From Lachnospiraceae bacterium (GTDB lineage: Bacteria; Bacillota; Clostridia; Lachnospirales; Lachnospiraceae), in assembly GCA_017442585.1 (NCBI GenBank), contig JAFRZM010000035.1, forward strand, positions 1 through 64,000: a stretch of DNA of 64,000 nucleotides, in the 5' to 3' direction. The notes under the pieces were generated by a model, which saw only the letters and a list, made by a program, of their open reading frames with translations, was not told the DNA's origin and did not search any database. Made by a program: the position numbers and the translations under genes. The stretch's first letter is position 1. Each line of letters begins with the position of its first letter. Shown here in pieces: positions 44,475 to 54,529 of this stretch.

Positions 44475-44879
44475 CTACATTATGACTGCCCCGTCGATAT
44501 TTGTGTAAACATTTTCTTCTGAATCAAGTGAATCCATAGCGGTTATTACTGTATTGTTCTTGGTATTAACTATGAATGCCAGTGAATCAACCATAACCAA
44601 CGATTCGTTAATTCCTTTTGTGGAAGCTTTGTAAGTTCCTTCATTTAATCGCTTCATCTGTTCAGGTGAAAGATTAATATTTCTTTCTGAAAGCCTGTTC
44701 TCAGCATGCTTGCTGAACTTTACTTCCGTAAGTTCTCTTGTTCTTGAGCTGAGTACTTCTTCGAATGAAAGCCCGTTTTTGTTAAGATTACTAACGCCTG
44801 CCTTCTTATTCGAATTTAAATACTGGTCTCTTACCTGTTCAATTGAAGCAAACTGGTTTTGAATTTTGTTGAAATCCAT
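44475..44879 (-). CDS. TIGR02530-type flagellar operon protein
   Basis: 134 residues. The core KFSKHAENRLSERNINLSPE (about residues 55-74), then AFIVNTKNNTVITAMD, matches the small conserved protein found beside flgD and flgE in Bacillus and Clostridia. Function is not established. The ATG is 9 nt from AAAGG; a GTG three codons earlier touches that site. Confidence 0.8.
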   Translation of the reverse strand: MDFNKIQNQFASIEQVRDQYLNSNKKAGVSNLNKNGLSFEEVLSSRTRELTEVKFSKHAENRLSERNINLSPEQMKRLNEGTYKASTKGINESLVMVDSLAFIVNTKNNTVITAMDSLDSEENVYTNIDGAVIM

Positions 44880-44928
44880 TTCGTTCACCCTTTCTTGTTA
44901 TGAAAGAAATTCATTGAGTTTCTTCAAG

Positions 44929-45681
44929 TTATTCAGGTTTGTTTTCTGTTGAATCGGAAGCCTCATCTGTATTATCTGTTTCAGTAACTTCTTCAGAATT
45001 TTCATCTTCCGTTTCATTTACATCTTCTATATCGTCAGTATTGTCTGTTCCCTTTAGCCTTATGATTGCTTGTTCATACTTTTCTAACTTTTCTACGTAA
45101 TCCTTAGGAACAAAGCCCTTTTCGTAATCACTCATCTTGTTATAAGCAGCTCTTACGCTTTCTACAAGACTTGCATCCTGAGAAGTCAAAGCATTTTCAA
45201 GCGGCAACTGATCCATCATTGTCTGGAAATCTTTTGCTGCCTGGACTGCAGCCATATACTGCGAATTAACAACTGTATCAAGGTCCTTTATGTTGTAAAG
45301 CTGTTCGCCGATTGAAAGGAAGATTTCTCCTTCTTCAACATACATATAATCAACTATACCGCTGAAATAACTTGATTCGCCCGTAACTTCGTTAGTTGTC
45401 TTCATGATAACTTCCTTACCTACAAGCTGAGCTGCTTCAAGCTGCTTAACTGATTTCTGCATTTCGGTTCCCTGCTCAATCTGCGTAAATGTCGCATACT
45501 GTGAAACCCACTCTGTATTTGATGTCGGTTCCAATGGGTCCTGATACTTCATCTCGGCTACGAGAAGTGATAAGAACATATCCTCATTAACGGCATTCTT
45601 ATTTTCACTCTTGCTATTGGAAGATGTAGTTGCGCCGGTATCAACAATTTTTCCATTATCTACTATCGCTGTAAGTGCCAT
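44929..45681 (-). CDS. flgD: Flagellar hook capping/assembly protein FlgD
   Basis: 250 residues. The conserved N-terminal domain is clear: VNEDMFLSLLVAEMKYQDPL, then EPTSNTEWVSQYATFTQIEQ and AAQLVGKEVIMK. The C-terminus is an acidic tail (DNTDDIEDVNETEDENSEEV) instead of a canonical Ig/tudor domain. It lies between fliK and the TIGR02530 gene. Confidence 0.92.
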   Translation of the reverse strand: MALTAIVDNGKIVDTGATTSSNSKSENKNAVNEDMFLSLLVAEMKYQDPLEPTSNTEWVSQYATFTQIEQGTEMQKSVKQLEAAQLVGKEVIMKTTNEVTGESSYFSGIVDYMYVEEGEIFLSIGEQLYNIKDLDTVVNSQYMAAVQAAKDFQTMMDQLPLENALTSQDASLVESVRAAYNKMSDYEKGFVPKDYVEKLEKYEQAIIRLKGTDNTDDIEDVNETEDENSEEVTETDNTDEASDSTENKPE

Positions 45682-45701
45682 CTTCTAATCTCCTTTACTA
45701 C

Positions 45702-47336
45702 TTAAGCCTTGATGTTTAAAACGTTTCCGTTATCCATCATCATCTTTGCAACAACCATGTCTTCTTCAGACATAAGGCCTCTTAATCCGTTAAGATCGAG
45801 TTCATTAAGATTGATTCCGTTTATTGAGCGGAAATGTTTCTTTGTTTCTTCCTGCATTTCCTGAGCTAACTGCTCCTGCTCTCTTGATCCTTGTTGCTGA
45901 AGATTCTGTTCAAAAGCATGGCTTTCAACTGTAACTTCAACGTCTGAAATTCTAACTCCCTGCTGCTCAAGATTTGTTTTAAGCTGTGAAAGATTTGCTT
46001 CGATAGCATTCTTTGCCGCTTCTGTCTGAGCTATTACCTTAGCGCTTACAACGCCGTCCTTGGTTGCCACTTCTACAGTAACCTTACCAAGATTTGCAGG
46101 ATTAAGCTGGAATGAAATCTCCTGAATCTTATTGTCCTTCGACATTACTTCGATGTACTCTGTAAGCTGGTTAACAACCTGGTTTAATTCAACTACAGGA
46201 AGTTCTCCGACAGGAATTTCGTTTGTAGGATTATGGTTAATGATTATCGGATCATCATCCTTTAAACCTAATGCTCCATGTCTGTGCCTTTTAATAAACT
46301 GATCAACAAGCTTTTTAAGTTCATCGCTGTCACCGGATTTGAACCAATCAGGAATCTCTTCATCATTGAATTCTTCGTTTTCATCCGAATCAACATCGTC
46401 AAAGAGATTTTCTTTAACACGATCATTGGTTTCAACAGTTTTATTTTCGGTAACGACAGCTACATTATTAACGTCATCATTATCAAAAATCACATCTTCG
46501 ACACGATTATTTGCAGAACCTGAAGTATCATCTGCTCTTACTAAAGAATCATCAAATACCTCCAATACTGAATCGTCATCGCTTTCAACCTGTGATGCAA
46601 CATTAATTTCGGTAAACGCCTTATCAATGACACCAAGTTCAACAAAATCATGTGACTTTGTCATCATTTCCGAAATATCAATCGTTCCTTCAGGAAAAAC
46701 TTCCTTTACGATGTCTGCAAACTGATTTGAGAGATTTTTGAAACTCTCATCGCTTACAACATCAACAGGTTCAATATTCTTTCCCGAAAGTTCAATAAAT
46801 ACTTCCGAAAGTTTTGATGAATCCAAAAGATCCGTCATAAGGAAACCGTTTTTGTCAAGTGCGGTATTAACTTGTTCTTCGGTAACATTTAACTGTTCCG
46901 TCAGAATTGTCATCATCTGGGACGCGAGATAAACCAAGCAATCAGCCATCTCCTCCACAGCTGTTTCTTCATCATGCGGATAAGCATCATTAACAACTTC
47001 ATCTGCAGGTTCTACTTCTGTAACGTCTCCTGTTTCATCGGAAGAACCGTTTACCTCAGAAGTGCTTACTGCATTAAACATAGCTTCTGCCTTTTCCTTT
47101 GAAGACGCTTTAGAAACTGCTGTGTTGGAGTAGCCGGCTTCGTTTTTCTTCATCCATGACTGACTCGCTCCCCTGTCTTCTACTTTAAACTCGAGATTCT
47201 TTTTGCCCGCATTGGAAAGGATATTTCCAAAGTCTGGTAGTCCGGACTGATTTAAATCTTCAAATTTATTCGAAGAAATTCTAGCACCTGCATTCCCAAG
47301 CTGAGATACAAGCATAGAAATTGTCGCGTCTGTCAT
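45702..47336 (-). CDS. fliK: Flagellar hook-length control protein FliK
   Basis: 544 residues. A long acidic low-complexity N-terminal region (about 1-380) leads to the Flg_hook domain with ISFQLNPANLGKVTVEVATK and EANLSQLKTNLEQQGVRISD, which triggers the FlhB switch. The ATG is 9 nt from AGGAGG; the ATG three codons upstream abuts that site. Called by the C-terminal domain and position. Confidence 0.92.
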   Translation of the reverse strand: MTDATISMLVSQLGNAGARISSNKFEDLNQSGLPDFGNILSNAGKKNLEFKVEDRGASQSWMKKNEAGYSNTAVSKASSKEKAEAMFNAVSTSEVNGSSDETGDVTEVEPADEVVNDAYPHDEETAVEEMADCLVYLASQMMTILTEQLNVTEEQVNTALDKNGFLMTDLLDSSKLSEVFIELSGKNIEPVDVVSDESFKNLSNQFADIVKEVFPEGTIDISEMMTKSHDFVELGVIDKAFTEINVASQVESDDDSVLEVFDDSLVRADDTSGSANNRVEDVIFDNDDVNNVAVVTENKTVETNDRVKENLFDDVDSDENEEFNDEEIPDWFKSGDSDELKKLVDQFIKRHRHGALGLKDDDPIIINHNPTNEIPVGELPVVELNQVVNQLTEYIEVMSKDNKIQEISFQLNPANLGKVTVEVATKDGVVSAKVIAQTEAAKNAIEANLSQLKTNLEQQGVRISDVEVTVESHAFEQNLQQQGSREQEQLAQEMQEETKKHFRSINGINLNELDLNGLRGLMSEEDMVVAKMMMDNGNVLNIKA

Positions 47337-47362
47337 AAGATACATCCTCCTTTCTTAAGATT

Positions 47363-47407
47363 ACCGGATATCCGGTTTATATACTTAAAAAGTTGCAATA
47401 CAACTTT
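47363..47407. other. Two adjacent dyads between motE/ylxF-like gene and fliK
   Basis: ACCGGATATCCGGT (47363-47376) is a perfect 14-bp palindrome. AAAGTTG/CAACTTT (47389-47407) is a 7-bp stem followed by Ts on the minus strand. Either may modulate fliK expression within the operon. Confidence 0.45.
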
Positions 47408-47415
47408 AAAGTAAC

Positions 47416-48252
47416 TTAAGGTTCCATGAGTTCCGTAAGACTAGCTGCTATCGTCGGGTCCATGGCGGCCAATATCTCACCACGCGCCTGCGCATTCATA
47501 TTCTTAAGAATTTTTGCACAAAGCGGCAGGTCGTTAGTCATCTTCTCCATGATTGCCGCAGCTGCCTTCGGCTTCATAGTCGAATATGCTTTAACGTAGT
47601 CATCCAATTCTTCCTGATCCTGGATTTTGGTTATAACCTGTTTATAGATTGTTGCCGCATTTTCCGGATTGATTTCCTCATAGTACTTCTTATATTCTTC
47701 TATATCGGGTGCATCATCCGAAAAAACAACCTCTTGATAAAAATTTTCTCGAATTTTTTCAAACTGAGTCTGCTGTTGCTCGAAAACACGGAGTCTATTG
47801 ATTTCTTCATTAAGAGAATCGATTAATTCCTGATTTTCTCCCTTTGAACTCTTGAGGTCTTCAATCTCGCGCTCCAGACCCTTAATACGTTCAATTGCTT
47901 CTTCCATTGTTGCAAAAGCATACGGATCCTCTTCGAGCGGATCTTTTACCTCAGGCAAAATCTCTTTGACATAAGGCACATCCTTAAAAATGGGATAAAG
48001 CACTGTCGATCCAAAGCCTCCGATATCCCATTTGATAAGAAGCGCAAACAAAAGTAACCATAATGCAATAAGAACTACAGCGACCATAAAAAGCAATACT
48101 TTGCTTCCTTTGCCCACATCTTCGTTATCATCTTCTTCCATCATGGCTTGTTGCTTATTAAGTTTTTTCTCTTCTTTCTTTCGGGCTTTTTCAGCCTTTT
48201 TCATTTCCTTTTCGTCTAACGCGCCCTCTTCATTTTCGAATTCTTCTGCCAT
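47416..48252 (-). CDS. MotE/YlxF-like flagellar protein (MgtE-N-type domain)
   Basis: 278 residues. A strongly charged cytoplasmic N-terminus (KAEKARKKEEKKLNKQQAMM), one membrane segment (VLLFMVAVVLIALWLLLFAL), a coiled coil (about 115-165), and a C-terminal helical domain like the MgtE N-domain (ENAATIYKQVITKIQDQEEL to LKNMNAQARGEILAAMDP). Located between fliJ and fliK, the place of B. subtilis ylxF. Related MotE proteins assist stator or basal-body assembly. Confidence 0.8.
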   Translation of the reverse strand: MAEEFENEEGALDEKEMKKAEKARKKEEKKLNKQQAMMEEDDNEDVGKGSKVLLFMVAVVLIALWLLLFALLIKWDIGGFGSTVLYPIFKDVPYVKEILPEVKDPLEEDPYAFATMEEAIERIKGLEREIEDLKSSKGENQELIDSLNEEINRLRVFEQQQTQFEKIRENFYQEVVFSDDAPDIEEYKKYYEEINPENAATIYKQVITKIQDQEELDDYVKAYSTMKPKAAAAIMEKMTNDLPLCAKILKNMNAQARGEILAAMDPTIAASLTELMEP

Positions 48253-48274
48253 TAGCTCACCACCATTTCCTTAT

Positions 48275-48718
48275 TTACGATTCCCCGGCATGCCTAAAGC
48301 TTACCAACTGATCTATCTCTTTACTTTCTTCATATTCGGCCTCTTTTTTATATTCTTCAAAGGCCTTTTCTCTCATTATCTCATACGTCTTACGATTAAC
48401 CATTGCTTCCTGCAAACGGATACGCGCGGCTTCGACATTTTTCTCCGCGACATGAACAGCAATCATCTGTGTTCTTATGCGGCTTTTCATTATATCAATC
48501 GAATGCTTTATATTATTGACGTTTTGAACATCCAAAGTACCCGACAAAGCCTCTCGAAGATCGTTCTCATACTCTTCACGTTGCCTTAAAAGTTCACGAA
48601 GCTTATCTTCTTCTTCAGAAAGTTTAAGATTTGCTTCTCTAAAAGCTTGTTTTTCCTGATCTTCAAGTTTTAGCTGAAGATTCAAAACACTTTGCAGGGA
48701 AAAGCTAAATTTTTTCAT
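48275..48718 (-). CDS. fliJ: Flagellar export chaperone FliJ
   Basis: 147-residue coiled-coil protein (KKFSFSLQSVLNLQLKLEDQ then EKQAFREANLKLSEEEDKLR), the stalk of the export ATPase. The ATG is 9 nt from AGGAGG; the ATG two codons earlier is too close. It follows fliI, its partner. Confidence 0.93.
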   Translation of the reverse strand: MKKFSFSLQSVLNLQLKLEDQEKQAFREANLKLSEEEDKLRELLRQREEYENDLREALSGTLDVQNVNNIKHSIDIMKSRIRTQMIAVHVAEKNVEAARIRLQEAMVNRKTYEIMREKAFEEYKKEAEYEESKEIDQLVSFRHAGES

Positions 48719-48742
48719 TTGCATTTCCCTCCTTTACCAAAC

Positions 48743-50044
48743 TTACGCAAATATATCTTCCAACATCTTAACTTCTTCATCAAATTCGAACCTGTCGGCA
48801 GTCGACTGCATAATAAAATCTTTAATCTTACCAATCTTATCTATCGCATAGTCTATATCCGGATTTGCGCCTCGCTTATATGCGCCGATATTAATAAGAT
48901 CTTCCGCCTCATTATATACGGAAAGCACATTTTTAAACGTTCCCGCAGCTTTTTTATGCTCAGGTGTCGCTATAGCTGACATAACACGGGAGATACTTGC
49001 CAGTATATCAATTGCAGGATACTGATTACGCTGTGCCAACTTTCTTGATAAAACTATATGTCCGTCTAAAATACCTCTTGCCGTATCGGTTATCGGTTCA
49101 TTGAAATCATCACCGTCTACAAGAACCGTATAAAGTCCCGTAATGGACCCCACTTCCGAGGTTCCTGCACGTTCCAGAAGTTTCGGCATCTCAGCATAAA
49201 CCGACGGCGGATATCCTCTTGTAACAGGCGGCTCACCACTCGCAAGACCGATTTCACGCTGGGCCATTGAAAAACGGGTAAGCGAATCCATCATCAAAAG
49301 GACGTCTTTTCCTTGTTCTCTGAAATACTCGGCTATAGCGGTTGCCGTCTTAGCTGCTTTATTTCGAATTAACGCCGGCTGGTCTGATGTAGCAATAACT
49401 ACAACCGACCTCGCCATACCTTCAGGACCCAAATCCCGTTCAATGAATTCTTTAACCTCACGTCCACGCTCTCCGATAAGAGCGATGACATTTATATCAG
49501 CTTTAGTGTTTCTCGCAAACATGCCGAGCAAAGTGCTTTTACCTACTCCGGAACCTGCAAATATACCGATACGTTGCCCCTTGCCGACTGTAATAAGACC
49601 GTCTACAGCTTTTACACCGAGCTGTAATACGTCACTTATAATCTTACGCTTCATAGGATCAGGCGGCATCGCCTCAACCAACGCCTCACCACCATTTATA
49701 GTCGTGTCGGAATCGGTTATGCGGCCGAGTCCGTCTAATGTATGACCCAAAAGTTCATCACTAACCGTAACCATAAGCGGTTTATTGGTATTCTCAACTA
49801 TAGAACCGATTCCTATACCGTCAGCCCTACCAAATGGCATAAGAATAAGGCGGTTGTCACGGAATCCTACTACCTCGCAGTATATTTCATCTCCGTCTTC
49901 GCCGCCTGCTTTAATCTTGCAGATATCATTAAGCTTAGCCTCGGGACCGATCGATTCAATTGTAAGTCCTACTATCTTAACAACTTTACCAAGTCTTAAA
50001 AAGTAGTCTTCCGCCTTAAGGGCCTCGTACTTTGCGATATCCAA
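48743..50044 (-). CDS. fliI: Flagellum-specific ATPase FliI
   Basis: ATPase of the type III export system. 433 residues, related to the F1 beta subunit. Walker A GIFAGSGVGKSTLLGMFARN near residue 165; ALIGERGREVKEF; Walker B DVLLMMDSLTRF; GYPPSVYAEMPKLLERAG. TTG start 8 nt after AAGGAG. Confidence 0.98.
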   Translation of the reverse strand: MDIAKYEALKAEDYFLRLGKVVKIVGLTIESIGPEAKLNDICKIKAGGEDGDEIYCEVVGFRDNRLILMPFGRADGIGIGSIVENTNKPLMVTVSDELLGHTLDGLGRITDSDTTINGGEALVEAMPPDPMKRKIISDVLQLGVKAVDGLITVGKGQRIGIFAGSGVGKSTLLGMFARNTKADINVIALIGERGREVKEFIERDLGPEGMARSVVVIATSDQPALIRNKAAKTATAIAEYFREQGKDVLLMMDSLTRFSMAQREIGLASGEPPVTRGYPPSVYAEMPKLLERAGTSEVGSITGLYTVLVDGDDFNEPITDTARGILDGHIVLSRKLAQRNQYPAIDILASISRVMSAIATPEHKKAAGTFKNVLSVYNEAEDLINIGAYKRGANPDIDYAIDKIGKIKDFIMQSTADRFEFDEEVKMLEDIFA

Positions 50045-50059
50045 TTGATTATCTCCTTA

Positions 50060-51085
50060 TCAATTATTTCTGGAAAGCATCAATATCTTCTTCTTTAAAC
50101 CATTTAGTTCAGTATCAAAACCACAATCGAATATTCCATACTCGGTTTCAATCTTACAATCTTTCTCCGTAAATGATTCTTCACGAAGAACATCAATAGA
50201 AACATCCGCTCCCACAAGTTCACGAATATCATCAATTGATTCTTTAATATAATCAAAATTATCTTTTGAAACCTTAATTACAATCTGTTTCGGACTCTCC
50301 ATACCAAGGATTGTCTTTTTAATGAGGTAAAAGATTATATCACTATAATCTTTAATTCCGACACCAAGCACCTCATCAAATACCGAAAGAAGTGTTGGTA
50401 CAAGTTCGCTTTCCATTGAAGTAAAACGAGCATTGTATTCTTCTTCAAGGTTTTGTCTCTTGGCATTTATAGAATCCAATGCTTCAGCCTTTTCAGCTTC
50501 AAAAGCTTGCCTTGCATCATTTAATGCTTTATTGTATGCCTCCTGATAAAGACTGTCGGATTCGCGCTTGGCCTGCTCCTTGACTTCTTCGATATATTGC
50601 ATGGCGCGTTCCCTTAAAGATGCCATAACTTCTTCATCCGAAAGCTTTGGCGGGACATCGTCATACTGCATACCCTGGTCTTTTTCGCCACAGTACGATT
50701 CTTGCGGATCGGCATATGGATCTTTTGAATACTCAGTCGTCTCATCTCCCAATGAGTCATGGAGGCTATCCGGAGATAATTCTTCTGCATTTAATCCCGG
50801 CACAAATCCTGAATCGGCATTATTATGTGCTTCATCGGAGTAAGTCTCCTCACCGTTATCTTCGAAAAGCGCGCTGCTGTCCCTATCCTCAAAGAGTGCA
50901 TCCTCATCGGACGGAATCCTTTCTTCCGGGATTTCTTCAGGTTCCTTCGATACATTAATTCCCGGTTTAAAAGCATTCTTTTCAGCATTACGCTTTTGAA
51001 TTTCTTTCATTCTCTCGTTGGAATCAATAACTCTTTTACTTAAGCTACCGGACATTCCGTTAGGTGATCTGTATAAGTTATACAA
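50060..51085 (-). CDS. fliH: Flagellar export regulator FliH
   Basis: 341 residues. An acidic N-terminal half (about 1-140) is followed by a coiled coil (EEVKEQAKRESDSLYQEAYN) and a C-terminal FliH domain (GIKDYSDIIFYLIKKTILGM, IVIKVSKDNFDYIKESI). FliH restrains and anchors FliI. TTG start inside the fliG 3' end (8-base overlap), with the fliG-embedded GGAGGTGAT as ribosome-binding site. Confidence 0.9.
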   Translation of the reverse strand: MYNLYRSPNGMSGSLSKRVIDSNERMKEIQKRNAEKNAFKPGINVSKEPEEIPEERIPSDEDALFEDRDSSALFEDNGEETYSDEAHNNADSGFVPGLNAEELSPDSLHDSLGDETTEYSKDPYADPQESYCGEKDQGMQYDDVPPKLSDEEVMASLRERAMQYIEEVKEQAKRESDSLYQEAYNKALNDARQAFEAEKAEALDSINAKRQNLEEEYNARFTSMESELVPTLLSVFDEVLGVGIKDYSDIIFYLIKKTILGMESPKQIVIKVSKDNFDYIKESIDDIRELVGADVSIDVLREESFTEKDCKIETEYGIFDCGFDTELNGLKKKILMLSRNN

Positions 51086-52085
51086 CTATCTCATCACCTC
51101 CGCCTCGAGAAATAACAATCTCTCCGCTGTCCTCTAACTTACGAATTATACCAACGATCTTCTGCTGCGCTTCCTCAACATCCTTCATACGTACAGGGCC
51201 CATGTATTCCATATCTTCCTGAATCATAGCAGCAAGACGTTTTGAAAGGTTCTTGAATACAACATTCTTAACCTCTTCGTTAGCAACCTTAAGTGCAACT
51301 CCAAGGTCTTTATTATCAACATCGCGAAGTACACGCTGGATAGCACGGTCATCAAGCAACAAGATATCCTCGAATACGAACATCTTCTTTCTGATTTCGT
51401 CTGCAAGTTCCGGCTCTTCGATTTCCAATGTTTCCATGATATGTTTTTCTGTACCACGGTCTACAGAGTTTAATATTGCTACGATAGCATCTACACCACC
51501 GACAACCGTGTAGTCCTGGTTAATAAGTGATGCAAGCTTTCTTTCAAGTACAGACTCAACTTCCTTAATGATATCCGGACTGGTTCTGTCCATAAGAGCT
51601 ATACGCTTTGCAACATCGGATTGCTTTTCAGGCGGTAACGCACTTAATATCATTGAAGACTGATTTGGCGCAAGATATGAAAGAATCATTGCGACCGTCT
51701 GCGGGTGCTCATCCTGAATAAAGTTTAATACCTGAGTAGGATCAGCCTTACGAACAAATTCAAAAGGTCTAACCTGAAGAGACGCAGTAAGTCTTGTAAT
51801 AACTGCCTGTGCTTCTTCATCACCCAATGCTTTCTCAAGAAGGTCTCTTGCGTAACCGATACCACCTTCTGCAATGTACTGCTGAGCAAGACATACCTGA
51901 TAAAACTCATTAAGTACGTCTTCCTTATCCTGCGGTGATACAGAACGGGTATTGGCAATCTCAAGGGTTAAAGTCTCAATTTCCTCTTCCTTAAGGTGCT
52001 TAAATATGAGCGCGGATTTTTCAGGTCCTAAAGCGATTAAAAGAATCGCCGCTTTTTGTACGGATGATAATTCGCTTGATCCCAT
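51078..52085 (-). CDS. fliG: Flagellar motor switch protein FliG
   Basis: 335-residue rotor protein that contacts FliF, FliM and MotA. LSSVQKAAILLIALGPEKSA at the N-terminus, DEHPQTVAMILSYLAPNQSS in the armadillo region, and the C-terminal torque helix FEDILLLDDRAIQRVLRDVD with its charged residues. Follows fliF by 3 bases. Confidence 0.98.
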   Translation of the reverse strand: MGSSELSSVQKAAILLIALGPEKSALIFKHLKEEEIETLTLEIANTRSVSPQDKEDVLNEFYQVCLAQQYIAEGGIGYARDLLEKALGDEEAQAVITRLTASLQVRPFEFVRKADPTQVLNFIQDEHPQTVAMILSYLAPNQSSMILSALPPEKQSDVAKRIALMDRTSPDIIKEVESVLERKLASLINQDYTVVGGVDAIVAILNSVDRGTEKHIMETLEIEEPELADEIRKKMFVFEDILLLDDRAIQRVLRDVDNKDLGVALKVANEEVKNVVFKNLSKRLAAMIQEDMEYMGPVRMKDVEEAQQKIVGIIRKLEDSGEIVISRGGGDEIVV

Positions 52086-52088
52086 ACC

Positions 52089-53696
52089 TTAATTCCAATC
52101 CTCCTCGAGCCAGTTACGAAGTAGCGCTGCAGCTGCTTCAGGGTTTTCTTCAACAAACTTTTCTATCAATATTCTGGTCTGAGACTTCTCTGTATATCCG
52201 ATATCCTCAAGTTGATCTTCTGCAGCCTTTGTGGATTCAAGAAGTGTCTCAACCGACAATTCAGGTTCAAGTTCTTCTTCTTTAACAGGTCTTGTTGCCT
52301 TAAATACAACGAATCCAAGTAATAAGAAGATTATTACGGCAAGTGCAATCTCGATATAATCCATTACAGTTCTTGTAGGACCTGCCGAATAGTTAAAGCA
52401 AGGAACTTCGTAAGCTATAATGGTGATATTCGCTTTTGCAAAACCTGTCGCATTGGCAATCATATCATAATACTCATCCGAAACCTCAAGCTGAACAGTT
52501 TCATTATGATTCTCTTTAAATTCATCAAAAGTAATACCGTCAAGCTGACCTGTACTCTTTAATACATCTTCATCATAATACTTATATGAAATTGCAACCA
52601 AAGATACAGTTGAACTACTATAATTTATCGTTCCTCCGAGATCAACCGTTTCGGTAATCTTTGAGTTTAAAGCATAATTCTTTGTAATATCGGAAATAGT
52701 TGTTGAAGTGTTATTACCGTCCTGAATTACATATGTTGTATCCGAATCGTTACTATCAGTACCCGGAACTCCAGCGTAACCGCCTGTCGATTCTTCGTTG
52801 TACGCAGATTCATTCGTAAGATAACCTTCTTCTCTTCCTTCAGCTACGGAATAAACCGTATCTGTAATCGTTTTTGAAGTCCAATCCATGTTAAGATTTA
52901 ATGCGACTTCGACATTTTCAAAAACCTTTGTCCCAAGCATAACAGCCTTAATCTGATTCTTAATGAATGCTTCCTGGCTGCTCTTGGCTGAAGCCTGCTT
53001 GCTTAATGTACCTGCAGTTGTATTCTCATCACCACCGGCAAAAAGCACATTAGACTGATAATCAAGAATTGTAACACCTTCTGTAGTCGAATCACCGACA
53101 GCAGTTGCGACAAACTTTGCTATACCCTCTGCCTGTCCTTCTTCCAAAGGTTTTGAAAGCTTAAGTTTAACCGAGGCAAAAGTTATCTGATTTCTGGCAA
53201 GAATCGTACCGTCGTCAACCGGAATATGAAGATTGACCGTTGCTTCTTCGATATTGTCAAAGCCTTCAAGATCTTTCTTTAACTGCTGCTCCAAGTAGTA
53301 AGCATGCTTCTTCGTCATATCGGATTCTGTGGTGGTAAAGCTTCTGTTTGTGACATCTTCTATAGTGTAAGCATCCGACTGAATCTTATTTACACCCAAA
53401 AGATATCTGGCTGTAGTTTTGTCCTCGTCTCTAACCTTAAAGGTAAGACCATCTTCGCTTATCGTATAATCGATAGATGTATCCGAATCCAATAATTCCT
53501 TTATCGAATTAGCTTCCTTAATAGATTCGGCGGTAACAAGCACTACCATCTTCGGTCTTGTAAGTACAACAACCAAAATGGTAAGCGCCAAAATAACGCT
53601 TAAGGTTATACCTACAAGCATTATCTGTTGTTTCCTTGTGAACTTTTTCCACCATTCGACGATCTTATCTAAGATCTTCTTAATTCTCTCCGGCAT
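52089..53696 (-). CDS. fliF: Flagellar MS-ring protein FliF
   Basis: 535 residues. Two membrane segments (IMLVGITLSVILALTILVVV near 25-44 and IEIALAVIIFLLLGFVVFKA near 450) flank the ring-building domains, including ARYLLGVNKI and HAYYLEQQLKKDLEGFDNIE. The C-terminal tail (IEKFVEENPEAAAALLRNWL) is the FliG-binding peptide. Confidence 0.97.
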   Translation of the reverse strand: MPERIKKILDKIVEWWKKFTRKQQIMLVGITLSVILALTILVVVLTRPKMVVLVTAESIKEANSIKELLDSDTSIDYTISEDGLTFKVRDEDKTTARYLLGVNKIQSDAYTIEDVTNRSFTTTESDMTKKHAYYLEQQLKKDLEGFDNIEEATVNLHIPVDDGTILARNQITFASVKLKLSKPLEEGQAEGIAKFVATAVGDSTTEGVTILDYQSNVLFAGGDENTTAGTLSKQASAKSSQEAFIKNQIKAVMLGTKVFENVEVALNLNMDWTSKTITDTVYSVAEGREEGYLTNESAYNEESTGGYAGVPGTDSNDSDTTYVIQDGNNTSTTISDITKNYALNSKITETVDLGGTINYSSSTVSLVAISYKYYDEDVLKSTGQLDGITFDEFKENHNETVQLEVSDEYYDMIANATGFAKANITIIAYEVPCFNYSAGPTRTVMDYIEIALAVIIFLLLGFVVFKATRPVKEEELEPELSVETLLESTKAAEDQLEDIGYTEKSQTRILIEKFVEENPEAAAALLRNWLEEDWN

Positions 53697-53734
53697 GACT
53701 CTCTCCTTATTCCATTAAAAAGATAACTAAAAAT

Positions 53735-54046
53735 TTATACCGAAATGTTCATTAACTCTTTATATGCATCCATTACTCTGTCTCTGACCGCAACAGTATA
53801 CTGAAGTGCTATAGTCGCCTTCTGCTGTGCAATCTGAAGGTCATGAGTATTGTTTGATAAGCCTAAGGCAAACTTAATCTCCTGCTCTTCAGCTTTATTC
53901 TGAAGATCGGATGTCTCCTGAAGCATATCTTTTGCAGACTGCAACACAACATCAAAGCCATTATCACGGCTTACATTCTTGTATGAGCCTGTCGCCATTC
54001 TGTTATATTGTGCTGATATACCTTTTAAAGTATTAACGGCATCCAT
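53735..54046 (-). CDS. fliE: Flagellar basal-body protein FliE
   Basis: 103 residues; links MS ring and rod. The C-terminus THDLQIAQQKATIALQYTVA followed by VRDRVMDAYKELMNISV is the family signature. 12 bases after flgC. Confidence 0.96.
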   Translation of the reverse strand: MDAVNTLKGISAQYNRMATGSYKNVSRDNGFDVVLQSAKDMLQETSDLQNKAEEQEIKFALGLSNNTHDLQIAQQKATIALQYTVAVRDRVMDAYKELMNISV

Positions 54047-54058
54047 TTAAAAACCTCC

Positions 54059-54502
54059 TTAACTCTGACCAAGTGAAAGGCCGGTCGTAAGTATACTCTT
54101 ACTTGCTTCAAATGCAGTAGCATTAGCTTCATAAGAACGGGTTGTATCAATAAGATTGGTCATTTCTGTAACTATATTAACATTAGGATATGAAACATAT
54201 CCGTTTTCATCCGCATCAGGATGAGACGGATCATAAGTCATGATGAAATCAGACTCATAATCTTCTGTTAAAGAATATACCTTTACACCGTTACCTATTG
54301 CGCCATACTTTGTGCGGGCAAGATGATGATGGAAAGGAAGTGTATCCTTTTCGGTAAATGTAACTACCTGGCGTCTGTACGGTGTTCCGTTAGCCGTTCT
54401 TGTAGTATTAACGTTTGCTATATTTTCCGCTATTACATCGGATCTGAAACGCTGTGCGGTAAGACCCGAGGCAGATATATTCAAAGACTGAAATACTGAC
54501 AT
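54059..54502 (-). CDS. flgC: Proximal rod protein FlgC
   Basis: 147 residues. FQSLNISASGLTAQRFRSDV with IAENIANVNT at the N-terminus and PNVNIVTEMTNLIDTTRSYE at the C-terminus match FlgC. 27 bases after flgB. Confidence 0.97.
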   Translation of the reverse strand: MSVFQSLNISASGLTAQRFRSDVIAENIANVNTTRTANGTPYRRQVVTFTEKDTLPFHHHLARTKYGAIGNGVKVYSLTEDYESDFIMTYDPSHPDADENGYVSYPNVNIVTEMTNLIDTTRSYEANATAFEASKSILTTGLSLGQS

Positions 54503-54529
54503 AAAATGCCTCCTTTATTATTCATAAAA

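Noticed and set aside
48032..48589. Plus-strand reading frame of 185 residues
   Set aside because: Antisense to the motE/ylxF-like gene and fliJ; no start signals and low-complexity translation.
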